Notes: generated by a model not told the origin, from the sequence alone. DNA of 64,000 nucleotides from Alphaproteobacteria bacterium (GCA_017308235.1 JAFKFL010000029.1:31885-95884); one strand, 5' to 3'. Shown: positions 51,140 through 60,020, counted from the first letter of the stretch. Made by a program: numbers and translations.

Positions 51140-52162
51140 ATGGCAACCGTCGTCTCCCTGGAAGGAAAGCGCAAGGCGCCCAGCCTCGAGCCATTGCTGG
51201 CCTTGTGCGCGGATGATATGGCGCGGGTGGATCGCGAGATCCTGGCGCGCATGCGCTCGCCCGTCGCCCTCATCCCCGAGCTTGCGAATCATCTGGTGGG
51301 TGCGGGCGGCAAGCGCATGCGGCCGCTGCTCACCGTCGCAGCGGCGCGGCTCTGCGGCTACCGCGAGCCCGACGACGATCGCCACGTGAAGCTCGCGACG
51401 TGCGTGGAATTCATCCATTCCGCGACGCTGCTGCACGACGACGTCGTTGACGTCAGCGCCTTGCGGCGCGGCAAGCCCACCGCCAACTCGCTGTGGGGCG
51501 ACAAGGCCTCGGTGTTGGTCGGCGATTTCCTGTTCACGCGCGCTTTCGAGCTGATGGTCGATGTCGGCTCGCTCGACATCCTGGGTGTGCTATCGCGTGC
51601 CTCCTCGACCATTGCTGAAGGCGAGGTGTTGCAGCTCGTGACCCAGCGCGACAGCAGCACACCCGAAGCGACCTATCTCGAGGTGATCAAGGCAAAGACC
51701 GCCAAGCTCTTCGCCGCCGCGGCAGAAGTCGGCGCAATGATCGCTGGCCGCAACGGGCCGGAGCGGGTGGCGCTCGAGAGCTTCGGCATGAACCTCGGCA
51801 TCGCCTTCCAGTTGGTCGACGATGCGCTCGACTACGCCGGCCGCGAGGCCAAGCTCGGCAAATCAGTGGGCGATGATTTCCGCGAAGGCAAGATCACGCT
51901 GCCGGTGATCCTGGCCTTCTTGCGCGGTGGCCGGGTCGATCGTGAGTTCTGGAAGCGCACACTCGAGAAGCTCGACCAGCGGCCGGATGATCTGGAGCGC
52001 GCCCAGAGCCTGATCGAACGCCACAATGCACTAACCGATACGCTGGAGCGTGCCCGTCACTACGGCGCCATGGCGCGCGATGCGCTTGGCCTGTTCGGCG
52101 ACTCGCCGCTCAAGGACGCGCTGCTGGAAGCCGTCGACTTCGCCATCGATCGGGCACACTGA
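51140..52162 (+). CDS. ispB: Long-chain polyprenyl diphosphate synthase (octa/decaprenyl)
   Basis: 340 residues from the ATG at 51140. Both aspartate-rich motifs are present: LLHDDVVDVSALRRGKPTAN and FQLVDDALDYAGRE. Also GAGGKRMRPLLTVAAARLCGY and GDFLFTRAFELMV. It makes the isoprenoid tail for ubiquinone from IPP and FPP. Alphaproteobacteria usually carry decaprenyl chains, so the product may be decaprenyl diphosphate. Length is normal. Confidence 0.93.
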   Translation: MATVVSLEGKRKAPSLEPLLALCADDMARVDREILARMRSPVALIPELANHLVGAGGKRMRPLLTVAAARLCGYREPDDDRHVKLATCVEFIHSATLLHDDVVDVSALRRGKPTANSLWGDKASVLVGDFLFTRAFELMVDVGSLDILGVLSRASSTIAEGEVLQLVTQRDSSTPEATYLEVIKAKTAKLFAAAAEVGAMIAGRNGPERVALESFGMNLGIAFQLVDDALDYAGREAKLGKSVGDDFREGKITLPVILAFLRGGRVDREFWKRTLEKLDQRPDDLERAQSLIERHNALTDTLERARHYGAMARDALGLFGDSPLKDALLEAVDFAIDRAH

Positions 52163-52171
52163 CCGCGGCCC

Positions 52172-53656
52172 ATGGCTGCCCGGCATATTCTCGCCATCGA
52201 TCAGGGCACGACCAGCACGCGCGCCATCGTGTTCGATGCGTCGGGCCGGCCGGTCGCTTCGGCGCAGAAGGAACTGCCGCAGATCTTCCCCAAGTCGGGC
52301 TGGGTCGAGCACGATCCCGAGGAAATCTGGCGCGCAACCGTCGAAGTTTGCCGCGGCGCTGTCGCGAAGGCGAAGCTCGAGCCGAGCGCATTGGCGGGCA
52401 TCGGCATCACCAACCAACGCGAGACCACGGTCGTCTGGGATCGAGCCACCGGAAAGCCGGTGCACAATGCCATCGTCTGGCAGGACCGGCGCACTGCCGA
52501 TCTTTGCAACGATCTGCGCAGGGCGGGCCACGAGCCGATGGTATCGCAGCGCACGGGCCTGCTGCTCGATCCCTATTTCTGCGGCACCAAGATCGCCTGG
52601 ATCCTGATGAACGTGGCGGGCGCGCAGGCTGCGGCCGAGAAGGGGGCGCTGGCGGCGGGCACCATCGAAAGCTTCCTGCTGTGGCGCTTGAGCGGCGGCA
52701 AAGTGCATGCAAGCGATGCGACTAACGCCAGCCGCACGCTGTTGCTCGACATCCGCAAAGGAGCATGGGATCCCGAACTGGCCAAGCTCCTGGGGGTGCC
52801 GCTTGCGATGTTGCCGCGAGTCGTCGATTGCGCTGGCGAACTGGGCGTCACGACACCCGATATCCTGGGCGCGCCAGTGCCCGTGCTCGGTATGGCGGGA
52901 GACCAGCATGCAGCGACTTTAGGCCAGGCCTGCACAAAGCCTGGCATGGTCAAGGCCACCTACGGCACCGGCTGCTTTGCGGTGTTGAATACCGGCAGCA
53001 TCGCGGTCCACTCCAACCATCGGCTGCTCACCACCATTGCCTATCAATTGGCGGGCCGGCGCACCTATGCGCTGGAGGGCAGCATCTTCGTGGCCGGTGC
53101 CGCCGTGCAGTGGCTGCGCGACGGTCTCAAGCTCATCAAGCATTCGAGCGAGGTCGAGGCGATGGCGCGCACGGCCAGGGAGGGCCACGGCGTCTACATG
53201 GTGCCGGCCTTCGTGGGACTGGGGGCGCCTTACTGGGATGCGGAAGCTCGCGGCGCGCTCCTTGGCCTGACGCGCGACACCGGCCCGGCCGAGATCGCCG
53301 CCGCCACGCTCGATTCGGTTTGCTACCAGACGCGCGATCTCGTCGAGGCGATGCGGGGCGACGGCGCCCAGATCGACGAGATCCGGGTCGATGGCGGCAT
53401 GGTCGTGAACGATCCGCTGATGCAACGCCTCGCCGATACCGTCGGCACACCGGTAGAGCGGCCCAAGGTGATCGAGACCACAGCGCTGGGGGCGGCGTTT
53501 CTGGCGGGTTTGCAGGCTGGCCTGTGGCCATCGCTCGATTCCCTTTCGGCGACCTGGGCGCTCGACCGCGCCTTTGCGCCGTCGGAAGGAGCCCCCTCAC
53601 GCGATCGCCGGTATCGCGGCTGGCAGGACGCCGTCAAACGCGTGCGCAGCACTTAG
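52172..53656 (+). CDS. glpK: Glycerol kinase
   Basis: 494 residues, 9 bases after ispB. FGGY kinase: N-terminal ILAIDQGTTSTRAIVFDASG, VEHDPEEIWRATVEVC, GIGITNQRETTVVWDRATGKPVHNAIVWQ (cut here only for reading), TYGTGCFAVLN, YALEGSIFVAGAAVQWLRDGL and RVDGGMVVNDPLMQRLAD. It phosphorylates glycerol to glycerol-3-phosphate in the cytoplasm. It fits with the GDPD and ugp genes at 34-39 kb, though it is not in that operon. Confidence 0.95.
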   Translation: MAARHILAIDQGTTSTRAIVFDASGRPVASAQKELPQIFPKSGWVEHDPEEIWRATVEVCRGAVAKAKLEPSALAGIGITNQRETTVVWDRATGKPVHNAIVWQDRRTADLCNDLRRAGHEPMVSQRTGLLLDPYFCGTKIAWILMNVAGAQAAAEKGALAAGTIESFLLWRLSGGKVHASDATNASRTLLLDIRKGAWDPELAKLLGVPLAMLPRVVDCAGELGVTTPDILGAPVPVLGMAGDQHAATLGQACTKPGMVKATYGTGCFAVLNTGSIAVHSNHRLLTTIAYQLAGRRTYALEGSIFVAGAAVQWLRDGLKLIKHSSEVEAMARTAREGHGVYMVPAFVGLGAPYWDAEARGALLGLTRDTGPAEIAAATLDSVCYQTRDLVEAMRGDGAQIDEIRVDGGMVVNDPLMQRLADTVGTPVERPKVIETTALGAAFLAGLQAGLWPSLDSLSATWALDRAFAPSEGAPSRDRRYRGWQDAVKRVRST

Positions 53657-53696
53657 CTTGCCGCACGCCTGAGGTGCCATTAGGTTGCGCGCCGCC

Positions 53697-54443
53697 ATGC
53701 CAAGCCGTTCCAATCCCGTCTATTGCGCCATCGACACCGTCGATCTCCCACTGGCCGCGCGGCTGATCCGTTCTGTGGCGGGCAGTGCGGTTCCCGCCGT
53801 GGGAGGCATCAAGCTCGGGCTGGAGTTCTTCTTGGCGCATGGCGCGCCGGGCGTGCGTTATGCCTTCCCGGCGCCGGTGCGGGCGACGGGCATCGGCTTT
53901 TTCCTAGACCTTAAGCTGCATGACATTCCCAACACCGTGGCCGGCGGCATTCGTGCGGTGGTGGAGCTGGAGCCCACCTTCATCACCATCCATACCGGCG
54001 GCGGTGCGGCGATGATGAAGGCCGCGGCCGAGTCAGCCGCCGCGGAGGCAAAGCGCCTCGGTGTCGCGCGGCCGAGATTGCTCGGCGTGACGGTGCTCAC
54101 CTCGCTCGACCGCTCCGACCTCGAAGCGACCGGCGTCTCGGCCGATCCCGCCCAGCAGGTACTGCGGTTGGCTGCGCTCGCACGGGAGAGCGGGTTGGAT
54201 GGCGTCATCTGCTCGCCGCTCGAGATCGCGGCTCTGCGCCGCGAATGCGGCAAGGATTTCGTCTTGATGGTGCCGGGTATCCGCCCTGTGGGAACCGCGA
54301 GTGCCGACCAGAAGCGGGTGACGACGCCCAAGGAAGCCGTGACGCTCGGCGCCAACCATCTCGTGATCGGTCGGCCGATCACGGAAGCCGCCGATCCGGC
54401 GCTGGCGGCCGAAGCCATCGCGCGCGATCTTGGCGCGCTCTGA
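53697..54443 (+). CDS. pyrF: Orotidine 5'-phosphate decarboxylase
   Basis: 248 residues from the ATG at 53697 (an in-frame TTG at 53685 is possible). The catalytic motif FFLDLKLHDIPNTVAGGIRAV carries the Asp-Lys-Asp array, with VPGIRPVG and LVIGRPITEAADP for phosphate binding. Converts OMP to UMP. It is followed 4 bases later by trpF, and pyrF-trpF adjacency is common in alphaproteobacteria. Confidence 0.95.
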   Translation: MPSRSNPVYCAIDTVDLPLAARLIRSVAGSAVPAVGGIKLGLEFFLAHGAPGVRYAFPAPVRATGIGFFLDLKLHDIPNTVAGGIRAVVELEPTFITIHTGGGAAMMKAAAESAAAEAKRLGVARPRLLGVTVLTSLDRSDLEATGVSADPAQQVLRLAALARESGLDGVICSPLEIAALRRECGKDFVLMVPGIRPVGTASADQKRVTTPKEAVTLGANHLVIGRPITEAADPALAAEAIARDLGAL

Positions 54444-54447
54444 AGCC

Positions 54448-55083
54448 ATGGCTGTCGAAGCCAAGATCTGCGGGCTCTCGACGCCAGAGACGGTCGACGC
54501 CGCCGTGCAGTTCGGTGCTCGCTGGGTCGGGTTCGTCACCTATCCGCCTTCGCCGCGGCACATCGCGACCGAAGTGCTGCGGGCACTCAGCGCGCGCGTG
54601 CCCAAGAGTGTGGGGCGCGTCGGCCTGTTCGTCGACCCAGACGATGCGCTGCTGGATGAAAAACTCGGAACCGGTGGGCTGGATCTCCTGCAGCTCCACG
54701 GTGCCGAGACACCCGAGCGCGTTGCCGCCATCAAGCGGCGGACCGGCAAACCGGTGATGAAAGTCATAAAGGTCGCTGCCTCGGAAGACGTCGAGCGTGG
54801 CATCGCAGCCTATGCCGGCGTTGCCGATCGCCTGATGTTCGAAACGGCCGGCGGCACGTTGCCCGGCGGCAATGCCAAGGCCTTCGACTGGACGATCCTG
54901 TCGGGTCGCACGATCCCCGTGCCCTGGGTCCTGGCGGGAGGCCTCACGCCGGACAATGTCTCCGAAGCGGTGCGCGTGACGGGCGCCCATGCTGTCGATG
55001 TTTCTTCTGGCGTCGAATCGAGCCGCGGTGTGAAATCGATCGAGCTGATCCGCGCTTTTCTGGCGCGAACGGCATCGCTCTAG
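54448..55083 (+). CDS. trpF: Phosphoribosylanthranilate isomerase
   Basis: 211 residues from the ATG at 54448. TIM barrel with the catalytic Cys in EAKICGLSTPETVDAA and Asp in VGLFVDPDDALLD, followed by LDLLQLHGAETPERVAAIK, WVLAGGLTPDNVSEAV and AVDVSSGVESSRGVKS. Third step of the tryptophan branch. The operon continues with a RidA-family gene, trpB and trpA. Confidence 0.95.
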   Translation: MAVEAKICGLSTPETVDAAVQFGARWVGFVTYPPSPRHIATEVLRALSARVPKSVGRVGLFVDPDDALLDEKLGTGGLDLLQLHGAETPERVAAIKRRTGKPVMKVIKVAASEDVERGIAAYAGVADRLMFETAGGTLPGGNAKAFDWTILSGRTIPVPWVLAGGLTPDNVSEAVRVTGAHAVDVSSGVESSRGVKSIELIRAFLARTASL

Positions 55084-55093
55084 GGAGATCGCG

Positions 55094-55639
55094 ATGAAGA
55101 CCGAACGGCGCTTGAAGGAACTGGGCATCGAGATCGCTCCCGCGACCTCGCCGCTGGCCAATTACGTCAACGCCGTGCGGACCGGCAATCTGCTCTACCT
55201 CGCGGGCAAGGGGCCGGGCCTGCCAGGCCAGCCGATGCCATCGGGCAAGGTCGGTCGCGATTTCACGATCGAGGAGGCCTACAAGCATGCGCGCCAGACC
55301 GGCCTCAACCTGATCGCCGTGATGAAGACGGAGCTGGGCGACCTCGATCGCGTGAAGCGCATCGTGAAGGTGCTGGGCATGGTGAACGCCCTGCCGGAGT
55401 TCGGCCATCAGCCCGAGGTCATCAACGGCTGCTCCGACCTCTTCGTCGAGGTGTTTGGCGATCGCGGCAAGCATGCCCGTTCGGCGGTCGGCATGGGTTC
55501 GCTGCCGCGTGGTATCCCGGTCGAGATCGAGGTGATCGTGGAGGTCAACAGCGCGCCGGCGCGGGCCAGCGCGGCGGCCTCCTCGCGTAAATCTGCCCAA
55601 AAGGCCAAGCGGAAGTCCGCCAAGAGCAAGCGCCGGTAG
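55094..55639 (+). CDS. RidA/YjgF-family enamine deaminase with basic tail
   Basis: 181 residues. Residues 1-155 are a RidA domain: LGIEIAPATSPLANYVNAVRTG, LLYLAGKGPGLPG, QTGLNLIAVMKTELGDLDRV, SDLFVEVFGDRGKHARSAVGM and LPRGIPVEIEVIVEV. The usual arginine before E-I-E is kept (R-G-I-P-V-E-I). The last 28 residues are almost only Ala, Ser, Lys and Arg (S-R-K-S-A-Q-K-A-K-R-K-S). RidA proteins hydrolyse reactive imines, including 2-aminoacrylate from PLP enzymes. It lies between trpF and trpB, whose beta subunit forms aminoacrylate. The role is inferred. Confidence 0.85.
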   Translation: MKTERRLKELGIEIAPATSPLANYVNAVRTGNLLYLAGKGPGLPGQPMPSGKVGRDFTIEEAYKHARQTGLNLIAVMKTELGDLDRVKRIVKVLGMVNALPEFGHQPEVINGCSDLFVEVFGDRGKHARSAVGMGSLPRGIPVEIEVIVEVNSAPARASAAASSRKSAQKAKRKSAKSKRR

Positions 55640-55655
55640 GCCTCTTTGACCGACC

Positions 55656-55689
55656 CCTGTCGGGGCTGCTAAGTCCGCGTCCCGACAGG
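55656..55689 (+). promoter_or_regulatory. Inverted repeat covering the trpB ribosome site
   Basis: CCTGTCGGG (55656-55664) and CCCGACAGG (55681-55689) form a perfect 9-bp stem with a 16-base loop. The AGG of the trpB Shine-Dalgarno lies at the end of the 3' arm, 7 bases before the ATG. The hairpin could reduce trpB translation unless ribosomes from ridA open it. Confidence 0.5.
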
Positions 55690-55696
55690 AATTGCG

Positions 55697-56917
55697 ATGG
55701 CACCGACACCCAACAGTTTCCGCATAGGGCCCGACGAGCGCGGGCATTTTGGCATCTTCGGCGGCCGCTTCGTCGCCGAGACCTTGATGCCGCTGATCCT
55801 CGACCTGGAGAAAGCCTACAACGAGGCCAAGGCGGATCCGCAGTTTCAGGGCGAGCTCAACTATCTCCTGAGTCACTACGCCGGCCGGCCAAGTCCGCTC
55901 TATTTCGCCGAGCGCCTGACGAAGCGTCTCGGCGGCGCCAAGGTCTATCTGAAGCGCGACGAGCTGAACCACACCGGCAGCCACAAGATCAACAACGTGC
56001 TGGGCCAGGTGCTGCTCGCCAAGCGCATGGGCAAGACCCGCGTGATTGCCGAAACAGGCGCGGGCCAGCATGGCGTCGCCACGGCGACGGCCTGCGCGCT
56101 GTTCGACATTCCCTGTGTGGTGTTCATGGGCTCGGTCGATGTCGATCGCCAGGCGCCGAACGTCTTTCGCATGAAGATGCTGGGCGCGGAGGTGCGGCCG
56201 GTGACGGCCGGTGCCGCGACGCTGAAGGATGCGATGAACGAGGCGTTGCGCGACTGGGTCGCGACCTGCGAGAACACGTTCTACTGCATTGGCACGGTGG
56301 CGGGGCCGCATCCCTATCCCGCGATGGTGCGCGACTTCCAGTGCGTGATCGGCAACGAGGTGCGCAAGCAGATGATGGAAGCCGAGGGACGGTTGCCCGA
56401 CACGCTGGTCGCCTGCATCGGCGGCGGCTCGAATGCGATGGGCCTGTTCCATCCCTTCCTCGACGATGCCGGCGTGAGAATCGTCGGCGTCGAAGCCGCG
56501 GGCAGGGGCATCGAGACCGGCGAGCATGCGGCCTCGCTCACCGGCGGTCGCCCCGGCGTGTTGCACGGCAATCGCACCTATCTCCTGCAGGACAAGGAAG
56601 GCCAGATCCAGGAGGCGCATTCGATCTCGGCCGGCCTCGACTATCCTGGAATCGGACCCGAACATTCCTGGCTCAAGGAACAGGGCCGCGTCGAATATGT
56701 ATCGGCCACCGACGACGAGGCGCTGGAGGCGTTCCAGCTTCTCTGCAAGCTCGAAGGCATCATTCCCGCACTCGAATCCTCGCACGCGCTGGCGCACGTG
56801 ACCAAGCTCGCGCCTGAATTGCCGAAGGACAATCTGCTCGTGATGAATCTTTCCGGTCGCGGCGACAAAGATGTGCCGCAGGTCGCGGCCCGACTCGGCG
56901 TGACGATCGGATCATGA
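55697..56917 (+). CDS. trpB: Tryptophan synthase beta chain
   Basis: 406 residues. PLP lysine in DELNHTGSHKINNVLGQVLLA, ammonia/indole site ETGAGQHGVATATACALF, GGGSNAMGLFHPFLDD (PLP phosphate loop) and the C-terminal NLSGRGDKDVPQVA. Condenses indole with serine. The last codons overlap trpA by 4 bases (ATGA at 56914-56917), coupling the two subunits. Confidence 0.97.
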   Translation: MAPTPNSFRIGPDERGHFGIFGGRFVAETLMPLILDLEKAYNEAKADPQFQGELNYLLSHYAGRPSPLYFAERLTKRLGGAKVYLKRDELNHTGSHKINNVLGQVLLAKRMGKTRVIAETGAGQHGVATATACALFDIPCVVFMGSVDVDRQAPNVFRMKMLGAEVRPVTAGAATLKDAMNEALRDWVATCENTFYCIGTVAGPHPYPAMVRDFQCVIGNEVRKQMMEAEGRLPDTLVACIGGGSNAMGLFHPFLDDAGVRIVGVEAAGRGIETGEHAASLTGGRPGVLHGNRTYLLQDKEGQIQEAHSISAGLDYPGIGPEHSWLKEQGRVEYVSATDDEALEAFQLLCKLEGIIPALESSHALAHVTKLAPELPKDNLLVMNLSGRGDKDVPQVAARLGVTIGS

Positions 56918-57747
56918 GCCGCATCACCAAGCGCTTCGCGCAGCTCAAGGCGGACAAGCGGGCTGGCCTCGTGGCCTACGTCAGCGCCGGTGATCCCGAC
57001 CTGGCGCTGAGCTATCAGATCCTCAAGGGTCTGCCGGCGGCGGGCGCCGACCTGATCGAGCTCGGTATGCCCTTCACCGATCCGATGGCGGACGGGCCTT
57101 CGGTCCAGCATGCCGGACAGCGCGGACTGAAGGCCGGCATCACGGTCGATGCGACGTTCGACATGGTGCGGCGCTTCCGCAAGGAGACCGGCGATGGCGA
57201 AACGCCCATCTTGCTCATGGGCTATTACAACCTCGTGTACCAGCGCGGCGTCGAGCGCTTTTGCAAGGACGCGGCCGCAGCGGGAGTCGACGGCCTGATC
57301 CTTGTCGATCTTCCGCCGGAGGAAGCCGATGAGTTGAAGCCTCATGCGTTGGCCGCCGGCATCGAGACCGTTCTCCTCGCCGCTCCGACGACCGATGAGA
57401 AGCGTCTTCCGGCGGTGCTGAAATATGCTTCAGGCTTTTTGTATTTCGTCTCCGTGCTCGGCATCACGGGGACCAAGTCCGCAAGCGAAGAGGCCGTGCG
57501 CACGCATGTCGAACGCATCAAGCGGCACACGGCATTGCCCGTCGTCGTGGGCTTCGGAATCAAGACTCCGGATCAGGCCGCAGCTGTCGCGCGTCATGCC
57601 GACGCAGCCGCTATCGGTTCGGCGATCGTCGATCGCGTGAAGGCGGGGCTCGACGACAAGGGCAAGCCCAAACCCGATCTCGTGCCTGGCGTGTTTGCCT
57701 ATGTGAGGGCGCTCGCTGATGGCATACGCGGCGTACGCAAAGCCTAG
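56914..57747 (+). CDS. trpA: Tryptophan synthase alpha chain
   Basis: 277 residues. Catalytic Glu in DLIELGMPFTDPMADGPSVQ (with the Asp of the loop), LLMGYYNLVYQRGVERFC, VDGLILVDLPPEEADEL and VVGFGIKTPDQAAAVARHADAAAIGS. Cleaves indole-3-glycerol phosphate and channels indole to TrpB. The start overlaps trpB. Confidence 0.96.
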   Translation: MSRITKRFAQLKADKRAGLVAYVSAGDPDLALSYQILKGLPAAGADLIELGMPFTDPMADGPSVQHAGQRGLKAGITVDATFDMVRRFRKETGDGETPILLMGYYNLVYQRGVERFCKDAAAAGVDGLILVDLPPEEADELKPHALAAGIETVLLAAPTTDEKRLPAVLKYASGFLYFVSVLGITGTKSASEEAVRTHVERIKRHTALPVVVGFGIKTPDQAAAVARHADAAAIGSAIVDRVKAGLDDKGKPKPDLVPGVFAYVRALADGIRGVRKA

Positions 57748-57794
57748 ATTCACTTCGAATTGATCTGTGTGATCGTTTTATGAGATCGCGCATC

Positions 57795-57809
57795 GGCCAT
57801 TGTATGGCC
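57795..57809 (+). terminator. Possible weak terminator after trpA
   Basis: GGCCAT-TGT-ATGGCC, a perfect 6-bp stem 47 bases after trpA, followed by TGATTT. Short U-run, so activity is uncertain. Confidence 0.35.
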
Positions 57810-57862
57810 TGATTTGCGAGCCCATATGTGCGTCCTGAATCGACGGCAAAGGGAGTGAGCAA

Positions 57863-58240
57863 ATGCAGCGGTTCACGCCGGAAAACCAAGACAGGCTTCA
57901 TCAGACTTTTACCGCTGCACTGAATCTTCTCGACACGCAAAACCGCGAACCCGATCGCTGGGAAGAGGAGTGTCTCTCCTATGCGTTGGGCGCCATGGCC
58001 TGTGGTCTCTACTCGGCAGCGGAGGTCGAGCTTGCCGCTTTCTCGCGTCCGCCGGCGGAACGGCCGCGGGAAGAAATCACGATGCTCGAGAAGAAGCCCA
58101 GCCGCTTCACCAAGGAGATGCTGCGCCACGGCCTCGAGTATGTGCTGCACCGCAACCAGGAGTCGCAGGGCGCAGACGATATGTCGCTGCCGACTGCCAG
58201 CCATCTCGCCGTCCGTTCATTCCTCGGCGCTTCGCTTTAA
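57863..58240 (+). CDS. Hypothetical protein
   Basis: 125 residues, start supported by GGGAGTG 9 bases upstream. Not recognised. It is soluble, helical-looking and acidic in its first half (QDRLHQTFTAALNLLD, RWEEECLSYALGAMACGLYSAAEVEL), with a basic segment (EKKPSRFTKEMLRHGLEYVLHRNQ). No signal peptide or membrane segment. It stands between trpA and the first D,D-carboxypeptidase gene. Confidence 0.65.
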   Translation: MQRFTPENQDRLHQTFTAALNLLDTQNREPDRWEEECLSYALGAMACGLYSAAEVELAAFSRPPAERPREEITMLEKKPSRFTKEMLRHGLEYVLHRNQESQGADDMSLPTASHLAVRSFLGASL

Positions 58241-58270
58241 GGGATAGGCGCCTCTAAGCGCTTTCTGTTC

Positions 58271-58305
58271 CACGAGGAAGGGGATATGGTCCCCGATCCC
58301 TCGTG
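58271..58305 (+). promoter_or_regulatory. Long hairpin in the leader of the first carboxypeptidase gene
   Basis: CACGAGG (58271-58277) pairs with CCTCGTG (58299-58305), and inside it GGGGA (58280-58284) pairs with TCCCC (58290-58294). It ends 12 bases before the ATG at 58317. It could be a terminator remnant or a regulator of translation. Confidence 0.45.
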
Positions 58306-58312
58306 ACGAAAC
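58300..58312 (+). repeat. 13-bp element shared by both carboxypeptidase leaders, copy 1
   Basis: CTCGTGACGAAAC lies just before the start codon here and again at 60021-60033 before the paralogue. It is either a remnant of the gene duplication or a common regulatory element. Confidence 0.6.
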
Positions 58313-58316
58313 AGTG

Positions 58317-59303
58317 ATGAAGTTGCGCTCTCTCTCGTGCCTTGCGGTCATCCTCAGCCTGGCAACAATTCCGGCGGCGGCTCAATCGCATAAGACGCAG
58401 GCGCCTTCACCTCCGATCGAGCCAGGACCGTACATCATCGTCGACGCCCATACCGGCGAGGCGTTGCTGCAAGGCAATGCCGGTGCGCCCTGGTATCCGG
58501 CCTCGCTCACCAAGTTGATGACGATCTATGTCGTCTTTCAGGAGCTGAAAGCCGGCAACCTGACGCTTCAGACGCCGATCGTCTTTTCGCCCTATGCCGT
58601 CAGCACGATCCCGACCAAGCTTGGCTTGGCCGCGGGACAATCGGTCACGGTCGAGCAGGGGCTCGAAGCCCTGATCGCGCATTCGGCCAATGATGTTGCG
58701 GTGGCGTTTGCCGAACGGATCAGCGGCTCGGAGCCGGCGTTCGGCGACCGCATGACCAAGACCGCAATTTCGCTTGGCATGACAAGCACCACCTTCGGCA
58801 ATGCCGACGGCTTGCCCAACCCCGACAACAAGACGACAGCACGCGATCTTACGCTGCTGGCCATGGCGCTGGTCCGCGATTTCCCGGACTACTACGGCTA
58901 CTTCCGCACCCGCTACATGACGTTCGGCAAACGTCGGATCGGTCCCGGTGTGCGCTTCGTCACCATGTATGCGCCCTACGCCGATGGGCTCAAGACAGGT
59001 TACACCTGCGCCTCGGGTTACAATCTCGTTGGCAGCGCAGTGCGCGACGGGCGGCGCCTGATCGGTGTGGCGCTCGGCTTCCGACGCGGCGATCAGCGCG
59101 ATGAATTCCTGGTCAAGCTGTTCGACGAGGCATTCCAGCTTCAGCCCAATGCCGATCGACCGAAGGTGTGGGAGCTGCAGAATGAAGCCGGCGAACCGAC
59201 CGTCGTCTTCCCCGAGGACAACTGTCCCGGCAATCGCCGTGCCGCGCGTCGCGCCGTGGTATCCTCGGCGCCGAAACAGCCGGCAGCAGCGGCGGCGCGT
59301 TAG
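58317..59303 (+). CDS. D-alanyl-D-alanine carboxypeptidase (S11, PBP5 family), short paralogue
   Basis: 328 residues with a Sec signal (LSCLAVILSLATIPAAAQS). S11 motifs: S-x-x-K in WYPASLTKLMTIYVVF, S-x-N in LIAHSANDVAVAFAERI and K-T-G in YADGLKTGYTCASGYN. It trims the terminal D-Ala from peptidoglycan pentapeptides in the periplasm. It ends soon after the catalytic domain with an Ala/Pro/Arg tail and lacks the roughly 75-residue extra C-terminal part of the paralogue at 60038. ATG at 58317 (a GTG at 58314 is in frame). Confidence 0.9.
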   Translation: MKLRSLSCLAVILSLATIPAAAQSHKTQAPSPPIEPGPYIIVDAHTGEALLQGNAGAPWYPASLTKLMTIYVVFQELKAGNLTLQTPIVFSPYAVSTIPTKLGLAAGQSVTVEQGLEALIAHSANDVAVAFAERISGSEPAFGDRMTKTAISLGMTSTTFGNADGLPNPDNKTTARDLTLLAMALVRDFPDYYGYFRTRYMTFGKRRIGPGVRFVTMYAPYADGLKTGYTCASGYNLVGSAVRDGRRLIGVALGFRRGDQRDEFLVKLFDEAFQLQPNADRPKVWELQNEAGEPTVVFPEDNCPGNRRAARRAVVSSAPKQPAAAAAR

Positions 59304-59309
59304 CGACCG

Positions 59310-59963
59310 TCAGTCGTCATCGAACAGGAGATCGGCGACGAACGAGTTGGTCTTGCGTTCCCAGCCGAAGGTCGAGGTCTGACCGTGACCCGGCACGAAG
59401 CCGATATCCTCACCAAGCGGCCATAGCCGGCCGCGGATCGACTGCAGGAGCTGATCGTGGTTGCCGCGCGGAAAATCCGTGCGGCCGATCGAGCCCCGGA
59501 ACAACACGTCGCCCACGAAGGCGATCTTCGCTTCCTTGTTCACGAACACGACGTGGCCCGGCGTATGGCCCGGGCAATGCACGACGTCGAGCGTGAGGTT
59601 GCCGAGACTGACCGTGTCGCCATTCACCAGCCAGCGGTTGGGCACGAACGGCTTGTAGGCCGGGAAGTTGTATTTGCGCCCCGACTCGGGCAGGCCTTCG
59701 ATCAGGAACAGGTCGTCCTCGTGCGGGCCCTCGATCTGGACGCCGTAGTGCTCGGCCATGGTCCCGGCGGCCGAGGCATGATCGACATGGCCGTGCGTCA
59801 GCAGCACCTTCGTGATCTTGATCCCTTGCTCGGCGATCGCCTGCTTCAACATGTCGAAGTCCCCGCCGGGATCGACGGCGGTACCCTCCATGGTCTCGGA
59901 GCACCAGACGATCGAGCAGTTCTGCTGGAACGGCGTGACGGGCGCGATGATGACCTTGATCAT
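59310..59963 (-). CDS. Metallo-beta-lactamase-fold hydrolase (glyoxalase II / YcbL-like)
   Basis: 217 residues from the ATG at 59963. Metal motif LLTHGHVDHASAAG (H-x-H-x-D-H), HCPGHTPGHVVFV, FVGDVLFRGSIGRTDFPRGN and VPGHGQTSTFGWE: the complete MBL site in the glyoxalase II-like subfamily. The N-terminus IAPVTPFQQNCSIVWC is typical of YcbL-type enzymes. Natural substrates of this subgroup are unsettled (S-lactoylglutathione or other thioesters). It is inserted between two paralogous carboxypeptidase genes on the opposite strand. Confidence 0.88.
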   Translation of the reverse strand: MIKVIIAPVTPFQQNCSIVWCSETMEGTAVDPGGDFDMLKQAIAEQGIKITKVLLTHGHVDHASAAGTMAEHYGVQIEGPHEDDLFLIEGLPESGRKYNFPAYKPFVPNRWLVNGDTVSLGNLTLDVVHCPGHTPGHVVFVNKEAKIAFVGDVLFRGSIGRTDFPRGNHDQLLQSIRGRLWPLGEDIGFVPGHGQTSTFGWERKTNSFVADLLFDDD

Positions 59964-60020
59964 GTGCCTCTCTCTAATGCCTCCCGTGGGCACAGGAAAG
60001 CGCGTATGCTGCCACTCCCT

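Noticed and set aside
54944..56797. A 617-codon open frame on the minus strand across trpF, ridA and trpB
   Set aside because: It is antisense to three unmistakable genes. Its composition (Arg, His, Ala, Leu rich, no domain) is that of a GC-rich shadow frame.
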